The notes below the pieces were generated by a model, which was not told where the DNA came from, made no database searches, and saw only the letters and a program-made list of their open reading frames with translations. From positions 1 through 64,000 of the forward strand of contig JAVBPS010000036.1 of the NCBI GenBank assembly GCA_031549495.1: a stretch of DNA of 64,000 nt. The letters run 5' to 3'. Positions 25,574 through 34,800 of this stretch are shown here, piece after piece. The stretch comes from JAVBOW01 sp031549495. GTDB taxonomy: Bacteria > Bacteroidota > Bacteroidia > Bacteroidales > Rikenellaceae. Made by a program: the position numbers and the translations under genes. Position 1 is the first letter of the stretch, and each line of letters opens with the position of its first letter.

Positions 25574-28500
25574 TTAGAATGAAACGCTCAGGGCGAAAGT
25601 GATTTGCTTTTGCAGGGGCTGGGCCACACCGCCCGAGTTGTAGAATTCGGGATCCTGACCGTTGAGTTTCTTGTCCTGGTAGAGCATGAAGAGGTTGGAA
25701 CCCGCCAGAGTGGCCGATATATTGCTGAACACGCGTGTCTTTTGCAGCAGCTTGGGCGGTATGTTGTAGGTGAGCGAAAGGGTTTTCACGCGGATGAAAT
25801 CGCCGCGCGCCACACGCTCCGTGGAGTAGTTGTAGTTGTTGAAGGGATACATGCTGTCGTAGTTCTCGCTGCGTTCGAAGCTCGTGACGATCGCCGGGAT
25901 CTTGGTCTGATCGCCCGCCATCAGCCAGCGGTCGTGGAACGAACGCGACATGGCGTCCAGATCCGAATAGGTCCATTTGAATGCCGGGGCGAGCCGGATC
26001 TTATTGCCCGCCGCGAAGGTGAGGAATATATTCAGCGACAGGCCTTTGTAATTGAAGGTATTGGAGAAACCTCCGGCGTACGGGGGATCGACCGGTCCTT
26101 CGTAGATCAGATGATCCAGCGTGGTGCTCTGCATGTAGACCGCGTTGCTGACGCTGCCGCTCTCGTTGATGAACAGCGGCACCCCTTTATCGTCCAGCCC
26201 CGCGTAGTTGATGGAGAAGAGGCTCTTCACGGGATAGCCCTGCAAGTTGCCGCCGTTGGCGGTGACCATGTCGAAAATGCGGGGTTTGTTCTGCGCATAG
26301 GTGATCTCGTTGTGGTTGTAGCCCAGCGTGAAGCTCATGCGCCATTTGAAATTCTTGTTCTGGATGGGCGACCCGCTGACCGAGACGTCGACGCCGTAGG
26401 AGTCCATGTCGGCGTAGTTGGCCAGTTTGGTCAGATCGCCGCCTATACCCGAAACGCGGATCGTGCTGATCAGGTCGAAACCCTGGCGCCGCCAGGCGTC
26501 CACGACCACTTCGAGCCTGCGATCCAGCAGCCCCAGGTCGAGGCCGATGTTGCCCAGATAGGATTTTTCCCACGTCAGTTCGTCGTTCTGCAGTTCGTCG
26601 AGCACGATGACGCCCTCTTTTTCCTCGGTGTACGGGCGGTTGGTGAGCTTGTCCAGGAAGATGGCCGAGGCGTTTGCCGCAGGCGGCATCGTGGCCACCA
26701 GGCCGTAGCTGCCGCGCAGCGAGGCGTAGCTCAGCCAACGGTGCTTGCGCATATAAGGCTCCTCCGAGATGTTCCATTTACCGCTGACACCCCAGGTGGG
26801 CAGCCAACGGGCGCTGGTCGATTTACCCAGGGAGTTCGATCCGTCGTAGCGGACGTTGGCCGTGAAAGCGTAACGTTTGTCGTAGTCGTAGTCCGCCTTG
26901 GCGTAGAACGCCGCGAAGCGGTCGCGCGTTTCGCTCATGCGGTAATAGTCGAAATTACTCTCGATCATCTGCTTCATGATCCGGTAGTCGAGTTGGATGG
27001 TACCCCCGCGGTCGTACTGGTAGCCGTAACCGGTATTTGAAAACACCTGGCGGTTGGCCGACTTGATCTGCTGGCCGACCAGGGCGTTGATGTTGTGTTT
27101 GTGGCAGATCGAGGTGCGGTAGTTGATGCTGTTGCGAAGGTCGATGCTCGAAAGTTGATCCTCGTTGCGGTTGTAAATACCCCCGTAGGGCAGCACGATC
27201 ACCTTAGGCATCCCCGGGGTGGCCGGATCTTCGTACAGGAAACGGTTGTTCTTGCGCATTACGTCCGTGTCGGCCGCGCGGTAAGCGTTAGCCATGTTGG
27301 CGTGCTCGGTGATCCGGTGTTCGCGGTCGGATTTCACATAGCGGTAAGCGCCCACCAGATCCCACGTCATGCCTTTCATGATCTTGAAGCTCGACTCGGC
27401 CTGCATCTTGAAATCGATCACGTTCAGGTGTATGCGGTTGTTGTCGAGTTCTTCGAGGATATTGAACGGGGCGTAGTTGCGCTGGAAATACTCCAGGTTG
27501 CCGTTCTCGTCGTAGGGGGTCAGCGCGCGGCTGGTGTTCAGGGCGTAGCTGAAGGGGTTGATGTCGAACTCGCGGTCGTAGCCTCCTTCCACCAGGTTCG
27601 TTTTACGCGAGAGGCTGCCCGGCGCTTCCTGTTGGCGTACCGAGCCCACGACCTGGTAGCCCAGGTTGAAGCGGCCGACGGTGATGTCCTGGCGCAGGTT
27701 GGCCGTATAGCGCTGCACGGCGTCGGCGACCGACCAGCCCTGGTCATTCAGGAAGCTGAGCGAACCGTAGAGGCGCGACTTGGCCGAACCGGACGAGATG
27801 CTCAGTGAGTGCTCCTGGACCAGCGAGTGGCGGAACAGCACGTCGAACCAGTCGGTGTTGGCCGAGGCGTAGCGGCGCAGGAAGTCCTCTTTCGCTTCCT
27901 GCGTGTTTTCGAGCGCATAACGTCCTGCGCTCTCGTCCCAGGTGTTGATGTTCTTGTACATTTTGCCGAACACCCCCCAGTTGGAGCGGTTGAAAAGGCT
28001 CATTTTGAAAAAGCCTTTGCGGTCGAGCTCAGAGTAGACCGACATCTGCTCGTCGGAGGTCATGATGTCGTAGTTGGCGTACGTGGGCTTGAGCATGACG
28101 CTGAAGTTACCCGAATATTTGATCACGGGTTTCTCGTCGATCTTACCGCGTTTGGTGGTCACCACGATCACGCCGTTCATGGCCCGCGCCCCGTAGAGCG
28201 AGATGGCCGAGGCGTCCTTGAGCACGTCCATGCTCTCGATGTCGCTGGGGTTGAGGCCGGCCACGGCCGACCCGAGCAGCGTGGCGGGGTCTCCGCTGGT
28301 CAGCTCGTCGTTCGAGATGTTGACCATGTCCTCGTGCACCACGCCGTCGATCACCCACAGGGGTTTGTTCTCGCCGTTGATCGAGGTCGCCCCGCGGATA
28401 CGCACTTTGGGCGCGGCGCCGAAGGTGCTCGACACGTTCTGGATCGACACGCCGGCCACCTGGCCTTCAAGCATGCGGCTCACGTCGATCACGCCTTTGA

Positions 28501-28957
28501 CCTTCACGTCGTCGGCCATCACTTTAGTCGACGCCCCGGTAAAGTTCGCTTTGTTGATGTTCTGGAAACCGGTGACCACCACCTCGTCGATCTGCGCGGA
28601 GCTGTCGGAGAGGCTTACGTCGAATTGCCGCCGGCTGCCGACCGCGATCTCCTGCGGCTTGGAGCCGAGGTAGGAGACGACCAGCACGGAGGTTTCCGTC
28701 ACGGGCGCCGTGAGGGTGAATTCCCCTTTGGCGTCGGTGGCCGTGCCGTTGGCTGTACCTTTAAGCGTTACGGTTGCGCCGGTCACGGGATTCCCGCTGC
28801 CGTCACGCACCGTCCCCTTGAGCACCGTCTGTTGCGCGAGGGCTTGCGTAGCGCCGAGGCTCATCGTGATAGCGAGCATCGCCACGGCCAGCCGCCGGCA
28901 CAAAGCGGGCAACTTCGTTAACGGGGACGAGATCCTGTTGGTAAACAGTTTTCGCAT
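25574..28957 (-). CDS. SusC/RagA family TonB-dependent outer-membrane transporter (PUL 1)
   Basis: A 1127-residue SusC protein with a signal peptide, an N-terminal carboxypeptidase-like regulatory domain (about residues 45-120: TVRDGSGNPVTGATVTLKG ... GEFTLTAP) and a TonB plug opening at IDEVVVTGFQNINKANFTG. Plug signatures are VRIRGATSINGENKPLWVIDG and ISLYGARAMNGVIVVTTKRG. A 22-strand barrel follows, ending in FALSVSF. It works with the SusD downstream. The gene lies 54 bp after the M3 peptidase stop with no terminator between, so it may be read from the M3 promoter. Confidence 0.95.
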   Translation of the reverse strand: MRKLFTNRISSPLTKLPALCRRLAVAMLAITMSLGATQALAQQTVLKGTVRDGSGNPVTGATVTLKGTANGTATDAKGEFTLTAPVTETSVLVVSYLGSKPQEIAVGSRRQFDVSLSDSSAQIDEVVVTGFQNINKANFTGASTKVMADDVKVKGVIDVSRMLEGQVAGVSIQNVSSTFGAAPKVRIRGATSINGENKPLWVIDGVVHEDMVNISNDELTSGDPATLLGSAVAGLNPSDIESMDVLKDASAISLYGARAMNGVIVVTTKRGKIDEKPVIKYSGNFSVMLKPTYANYDIMTSDEQMSVYSELDRKGFFKMSLFNRSNWGVFGKMYKNINTWDESAGRYALENTQEAKEDFLRRYASANTDWFDVLFRHSLVQEHSLSISSGSAKSRLYGSLSFLNDQGWSVADAVQRYTANLRQDITVGRFNLGYQVVGSVRQQEAPGSLSRKTNLVEGGYDREFDINPFSYALNTSRALTPYDENGNLEYFQRNYAPFNILEELDNNRIHLNVIDFKMQAESSFKIMKGMTWDLVGAYRYVKSDREHRITEHANMANAYRAADTDVMRKNNRFLYEDPATPGMPKVIVLPYGGIYNRNEDQLSSIDLRNSINYRTSICHKHNINALVGQQIKSANRQVFSNTGYGYQYDRGGTIQLDYRIMKQMIESNFDYYRMSETRDRFAAFYAKADYDYDKRYAFTANVRYDGSNSLGKSTSARWLPTWGVSGKWNISEEPYMRKHRWLSYASLRGSYGLVATMPPAANASAIFLDKLTNRPYTEEKEGVIVLDELQNDELTWEKSYLGNIGLDLGLLDRRLEVVVDAWRRQGFDLISTIRVSGIGGDLTKLANYADMDSYGVDVSVSGSPIQNKNFKWRMSFTLGYNHNEITYAQNKPRIFDMVTANGGNLQGYPVKSLFSINYAGLDDKGVPLFINESGSVSNAVYMQSTTLDHLIYEGPVDPPYAGGFSNTFNYKGLSLNIFLTFAAGNKIRLAPAFKWTYSDLDAMSRSFHDRWLMAGDQTKIPAIVTSFERSENYDSMYPFNNYNYSTERVARGDFIRVKTLSLTYNIPPKLLQKTRVFSNISATLAGSNLFMLYQDKKLNGQDPEFYNSGGVAQPLQKQITFALSVSF

Positions 28958-29011
28958 AGGTAAAAATTTAAGTTAGTATGATATTTTGTAGGTTAGGTCG
29001 TTTCAAAAAAG

Positions 29012-31120
29012 TCATTCCAGCAATCCCTTGCGGCGCAGCAGCGCGTCGACCGACGGCAACGACCCCCGGAAACGCTCGTATTGCTCCATCCCATCGTCCC
29101 AGCTCACCTCCGTAAGGATATACTTGCGGAAGCGGTCGGCGGTGGCGCGGTCGAAAATGTCGCCCGTCTGGGTAAACGCGGCGAAAGCGTCGGTGTCGAG
29201 CACCGAGGCCCACGTGTAGACGTAATATTGCGAGGGGTAGCTGCTCGCGAATATATGGTTGAAATAGGTGGTGCGGTAGCGCGGGGCCATCTTCCGGTCG
29301 AAGCCGTACTTCTCGCGGAAAGCCTCCTCGAACTCATCCACCGTGCAGGTCACGGGCTGCGTCACCGAATGCCATTCCAGGTCGAGCAGCGCGGCGGCCA
29401 TGTGTTCCGAGGTGGCGCGCCCTTCGTTGTACAACTCCGAGGCCTTCATCATCGTGATGAGCGAATCGGGAATGACCTCCCCGGTCTTGTAATGGCGGGC
29501 GAACACCTTCATCACCTGCGGCTCGCGGCCCCAGTGTTCCATGATCTGTGAAGGAAGCTCGACCATGTCGCGCGGGAAACGTCCGCAGATCGACGGGTAT
29601 GGGCCGCGCGATAAGAAGTTGGCCAACGCGTGGCCGAACTCATGGAACGAGGTTTTCACGCTGGTCGTCGAAAGCAGCGTGGGCGTTCCGTCCGGGGTCT
29701 TGGCGAAATTATAGCTGATGGTCACCAGCGGCAGGGTCTCCACCCCGTCCTTTACGCGGTAACGCCGGATCGAGGAGCACCATGCCCCGCCCCGTTTGCC
29801 CTGGCGCGAGTACGGGTCGATATAAAGCAGTCCCAGCGGCGAGGAATCGGCGTCGAGCACCTCGTAGACCGTCACGTCGGGATGCCATCCGGGAATGTCC
29901 TCACGTACCTTGACCGTGATGCCGTACAGTTTGTTGGCCGTATAGAAAACCCCCTCCATGACGTTATCGTACGAGAAGTAGGCGCGCGTGCTGGCCCCCT
30001 GCGTGTCGAATTTGTCCTTGCGCAGCAGGTTGGAATAGAAGCTCCAGTCCCAGCCCATCAGGTCGAAATCCGCTCCTTCCATCTGTTGCGCGAACGCCTG
30101 CACTTCGGCCACCTCCAGTTTCGCCTGGGCGATGGCCGGGTTGGCGATCGAGGTCAGCAGGTCGTAGACGCGGTCGGGGGTTTTGGCCATGTTGATCTCG
30201 ATGGCGTAATCCGCGTAGGTTTTATACCCCAGGATGCGCGAGCGTTGCAGGCGCAGGTTGATGATCTCGATCGACAGGTCGCGGTTGTCATACGGGCCGC
30301 CGTCGGCGCATCGCGTGACGTAGGCCGTGTATAATTTTTGGCGCAGTTCGCGGCATTTGGCCGCGACCATGAAATTGCCGTAGGCTGTGGATTCGAGCGT
30401 GAAGCCCCATTTGCCGGGATGGCCCGCCTTCTCGGCGGTAGCCGCCGCCGCCGCCAGGGTCGAGGCCGACAACCCGCTGAGCGAATCCTTATCGCCGACC
30501 AGCATCAGGAAATTATCGGTACAGTTGACGATGTTCTCCCCGTGCTGCAGGCGCGCCAGGGCGATCCGCTCGTTGAGCACGCGTAGCGAGTCTTTCGCCG
30601 CGCCGGCGCAAAGCACGCCGGAGCGTACGTACGAACGGTACATGTTTTCCAGGGTGAGCCTCTGCAGGCTGTCCAGCCCCAGTTTATCCCGTTTGGCGTA
30701 GAGCTCCGCGATGCGCGGAAAAATCCCTATGGAAAGCATCTCGTCGTCGAAGCGGGTCTGTATGGGCGAGAGTTTTTTAGAGATCGCGCTCAGTTGCGGA
30801 GTATTCAGGTTGCCCTTATAGGTCGAGAATACGGACCCCACCAACGAATAGAGTTCGCCGTCATAGCCCAACGGAATGATCGTGTTGCCGAAAGAGACCT
30901 TTTTCTTAGGGACGGCCAGGATGGCTTCCATATCCGCACGGGCGCCTTTCATGGCTACCTCGAAGGCCTCTTCGAAGTGCTCGGGCCGCACCTGGTCGAA
31001 CCGCGGCGCGCCGTACGGCAGGTCGGATGGAGTGAGTAACGGATTGCCGCCGGCCAAAAGGGCCTCGACGAACAATAATTGCAGGGTCAGAAAAAGAAAC
31101 AGCGTAAAGACTTTCTTCAT
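29012..31120 (-). CDS. M3 family zinc oligopeptidase (peptidyl-dipeptidase-like), exported
   Basis: A 702-residue M3-family thermolysin-fold peptidase. The motif HEFGH (His493, Glu494, His497) and third ligand Glu521 (DMVELPSQIMEHW) are intact. The N-terminal helical part opens with PLLTPSDLPYGAPRFDQVRPEHFEEAFEVAMKG, typical of Dcp-type peptidyl-dipeptidases. A signal peptide (MKKVFTLFLFLTLQLLFVEALLAGG) places it in the periplasm. Its position directly upstream of a SusC/D operon with a zinc lipoprotein suggests it degrades imported peptides. The 5' leader appears long and structured. Dcp versus oligopeptidase specificity cannot be told by eye. Confidence 0.92.
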   Translation of the reverse strand: MKKVFTLFLFLTLQLLFVEALLAGGNPLLTPSDLPYGAPRFDQVRPEHFEEAFEVAMKGARADMEAILAVPKKKVSFGNTIIPLGYDGELYSLVGSVFSTYKGNLNTPQLSAISKKLSPIQTRFDDEMLSIGIFPRIAELYAKRDKLGLDSLQRLTLENMYRSYVRSGVLCAGAAKDSLRVLNERIALARLQHGENIVNCTDNFLMLVGDKDSLSGLSASTLAAAAATAEKAGHPGKWGFTLESTAYGNFMVAAKCRELRQKLYTAYVTRCADGGPYDNRDLSIEIINLRLQRSRILGYKTYADYAIEINMAKTPDRVYDLLTSIANPAIAQAKLEVAEVQAFAQQMEGADFDLMGWDWSFYSNLLRKDKFDTQGASTRAYFSYDNVMEGVFYTANKLYGITVKVREDIPGWHPDVTVYEVLDADSSPLGLLYIDPYSRQGKRGGAWCSSIRRYRVKDGVETLPLVTISYNFAKTPDGTPTLLSTTSVKTSFHEFGHALANFLSRGPYPSICGRFPRDMVELPSQIMEHWGREPQVMKVFARHYKTGEVIPDSLITMMKASELYNEGRATSEHMAAALLDLEWHSVTQPVTCTVDEFEEAFREKYGFDRKMAPRYRTTYFNHIFASSYPSQYYVYTWASVLDTDAFAAFTQTGDIFDRATADRFRKYILTEVSWDDGMEQYERFRGSLPSVDALLRRKGLLE

Positions 31121-31133
31121 ATAGTAGTGGTTT

Positions 31134-31353
31134 AGGTTTCTCCCCGGGACATGCGACAGTCGCTGCGGAGCGTCGGCTCATGCACGTCTCACGTCCTGCT
31201 CTTCCCTATTGCGCGCCCGCCGCAGTACACCGTGAAGGCTGCTCCATCGGCCGGCACACCCGGTCCTGTAGTTTTCTCGTCTGGTTCATTGCGCTCACAC
31301 GATCCTGAAAATAACCCTGCTGACAGGAATCGCGGTGTTACCTACTTTCCGAT
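31134..31353 (-). promoter_or_regulatory. Candidate structured leader of the M3-SusCD operon, with a cobalamin-riboswitch-like stretch
   Basis: The ~230 bp before the M3 gene are GC-rich and can form several hairpins. Read on the minus strand, the leader opens near TTTTTGCATCGGAAAGTAGG (about 31370-31340; AATTTTTG is a 7/8 match to the -7 element). It contains AATAGGGAA (31203-31211), a GTGAGA loop, AGCCGACGCTC and CCGCAGCGACTGT (near 31153-31165). These appear in the order seen in the 5' core of cobalamin riboswitches, but the 3' half (GCCACTG...GGGAAGG) is not visible. Either it is a divergent or partial riboswitch, another structured leader, or coincidence. A 71-codon plus-strand frame over it (31151-31366) is probably an artefact. 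Confidence 0.28.
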
Positions 31354-31877
31354 GCAAAAATTCTGAATAATGCGAGTCGGCGACTAATCTTCAAGCGCAG
31401 ACCCGCCAAAATACAAACCGCGCCGGATCGTAAATCCCGGTAAATATCCCGCGGCGAACGCCCTCTCTTCCCCTGGCCTTAAAAATCAACTAATAACCAA
31501 TTACTTACGCCCGGATATTTCCGGGCGGCATCAGTCGTTGTTATCATGTCGGGGGGCACTCTTCATCAACGTCGCACTCAAATCTCAACCCGTATTACTT
31601 ATAAATCAGAATAATTTTCCCGTAAAGATATTTTATTTTTTGATTATGCAACACTTTCATCGCGCCTTTTTATATTATTTTTTACACTTTTTTTAACATC
31701 CGGTCAATTCAGGGCCCTGTTTCCTAACACGCCGGACACGTTTATTTTTTTGCGACATTTATCGCACAGCTCATCCACACACCTAATCCATAGCGACATA
31801 GAGAAAAAAATCTCTTCCCGCGAAGGTGTTTTCTTTTTTCTTATTATCTTGTACTCTTCATCCCAACTATTACGGTA
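31354..31877. other. Non-coding divergent intergenic region
   Basis: No gene is visible. The right half (about 31600-31870) is markedly AT-rich with runs of T, and presumably holds the promoter of the large plus-strand macroglobulin gene. I find no exact TAnnTTTG element on the plus strand here. Confidence 0.5.
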
Positions 31878-34800
31878 ATGAGAACCACCTTATTATTGTC
31901 GGCCGTCCTGCTGCTGGCATCTTCCTTTTCGAGCGCCCGGAACCTTTCCAAAAGCCGCCTCACCTCGCCCGTGGAGCAGCTCTACAAGGTCGGCCCGAAC
32001 GATCTGAGGCCCTATTTCCTGCACGGCAGGCAGCCGGATGAAAAGATGCTGCACACGCTCATCGGGACCTTCGCCCAAGGGGAGGGGTACGGCGATCTGC
32101 CGAGGGGCAACTATATCGTGGTCAAGGCGGTCGACGGCCGGCTGCAATACCGCTCGCACACGGTCGACGACCTGCAATTCATGGTGATCAACATGGAGCG
32201 GGTCATGCTGCTGCTGCACGACTCGCTGGGGCGCACCATCACCGGCGCGCGGGTGCAGTGCGGGACGCGCACCCTGCGGTACGATCCGGCCACGGAGTGC
32301 TACACCGCCCCGCGGGTGGGCGACGAGCGGGTAGCCGAGATCGAGCACGACGGGGTATACCATTATATAGAATTCGGGCGCTATTCCCATCGCCATAACG
32401 ATTGGTTCAGCCAGACCTGGCGCCGCACCAAATACCGGGCCGCCAGGATATTCCGTCCGGGATCATGGTCGCGTTCGAAACAGAAATACAACGGCTTCAT
32501 CGCCTTCAGCAAGCCCCGCTACAAGCCCGGCGAGACCGTCCGCATGAAGGCCTACATCGCAGACAACCGGGGCCACGCTTACGACCGCGACGTCGAGGTG
32601 CGCCTGTCGGGCGGCAGGAATCCTTCGCTCGACACGCTGCTCACGGTACTGCGACCCTACCGGGCGGGGATGTACGCGTGGGAATTCCGCCTGTCGGACA
32701 GCCTGCGCATGCAGTTGGACAACGACTACCGCGTCACGCTGAAAACCCGCGGGGAGCGCACCAACGATATTCGCGAGCGGTTCCGCTACGAGCAGTATGA
32801 ACTGAAAAACATCAAATTCTCGGTCACGGCCTCGCCCAAAGAATACGGCGCGGGCGACACGCTGCGGCTGAAAATGGACCTCACCGACCAGAACGGCCTG
32901 CCGGTGCGCGACGGGCGGGTGGAGGTGAGCGTCAAGGCGCTGTCCGACAACTGGACGAAACTTTTCGCGCCATCCGTTTTCATGCCCGACACGCTGTGGC
33001 GCCACACGGCGCAGGTGGCCTCGCTGGACGATAACGAGCTGATCGTGCCCGACTCGATCTTCCCGGGGGGCGTATCGACCTCCATCCGGATCGAAAGCGT
33101 CTATCTCAGTCCGGACAACGAGCGCCTCACGCAGACCACCGCCCTTTTCCGTGACGGACGCCCCTGCCGCCTGGATTTCGCGCTCGACAAGGGGATGCTC
33201 ACCGTACGCCTGCTGCGCGGCGGGCAGTCCGTGCCGTGCAGCGCCCGGATCACGGGCTGGGATAACGAGGTCAACGAGTGTGTGCGGCAGACGGTGCAGT
33301 TGCCCGCCACGTTCGCCGTGCCGTGGTATATCTCGGATTATGACGTATCGACGGATCTGGCGGAAGATTCTTTCGATCTATCGAGCGCCAAACGCGATAT
33401 GCTCTTCTGTAACCTGCAGCGCGATGGGGATTCGATTTATATGTCTGTGGACAATCCGGCGGGCCTGCCGCTGCGTTACGTGCTCAAGCGAGGTGAAAAG
33501 ATCGTCGATCAGGGTAACGCGACGACGCTCGACAAGGTGGTGAAAGCCCGGCCTGGTCAGGGATATGCCCTGGAAGTGGCCTACCCGTTCGCGGGTGAAC
33601 CGCACGTTATCAATGCCTACGCCCCGGAGGTGAACCAGAACGTGACCCTGCAGGTCTCGACGCCCACGGCGGTCTATCCGGGCCAGACGGTGCCGGTGGA
33701 GATCGCCGTGGCGGACAAGCGCGGCAAGCCGGTCGGCAATGCCGACGTGACGGCCTGGGCCGTTACCTCGAAATTCGACGACCGCATGCCGGGCCCCAGG
33801 CTGTACGGCAAGACGCGCTCGGCCGCGTTCAAAAACGTCAACTATTGGGCCGACCCGGAAGGCATGAACGCCAACGCATATATGGAGTGGGATACGTGGC
33901 GCACCCGCCTGGGGCTGGACAGCGTGGAATATTACAAATTCCTCCATCCGGCGCCCTATTACGCTTCCAGCGAACCCGCCTGCGGGCAGATCACCCAGAT
34001 CGCGCCGTTCGCCGTGCTCGACGGGAAGTTGCAGGGGGTGCACGTGCTGTGGATCGACGGGCAGCCCTATTACCTGCACCAGGCCGGGCGGCTCGACCCG
34101 TACAGCTTCCCCGTATCCCCCGGGCCGCACAAGATCCGCATGCGTACCGCGGACAGGGAAATTACGGTCGACAAGGTTTGGGCCGACGAAGGGTGCAAGA
34201 CCATCGTATCGGTAGAGTGTGGCCGGAACGCCGTGACCCACTACCTCAAAGGCGGCCACGAGTTCAGGGTTGAGATCGAGGCCGGAAAAGTGCGCCGCAA
34301 AGAGGCGTCGCGCCTCGGCGAAGAGCAGATAGCCGCTTTGTCGCCCTATATGATAACCATCGACAACGGTTTCGGTACCTTAAAAATGAACGGCGGCAAG
34401 TCCATGGCCCTGCCGGGTTACCTGCTCGGCGGAGGGATGTGCCGTTCGCTCGGCGACGCCGAGCCGCTTTACCGCCACTACCGCCGTCCGGCAGAACCGG
34501 CGCGGGTACTCGCGGGGCCCTTTCCCGGCACGGCAGGGGTGGGGCTGAAGCGCGTGGTCGCGCTGATGGCCGACACGATGGCCGTGAACCGTTTCGAAGC
34601 CGAGGGAGGATACCATTACACCGTCCGCCCTGGCTACGTTAAACTGCAAAAATGGGAAACCTCCCCCATCGGCAAACGCATCGCGCCTTACTCCCCCACC
34701 CTCTACGCGGGGCAGCAGGTCGCGGACAGCCGCGGCATCCACGCCGCGTTCAACGCGCGGATACTCTCGCAGATGCGGCAATGGCAGGGGGTGATGGCCC

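Noticed and set aside
31151..31366. 71-codon plus-strand frame upstream of the macroglobulin gene
   Set aside because: It is antisense to the structured leader of the M3 gene and is better explained by that RNA-like sequence.
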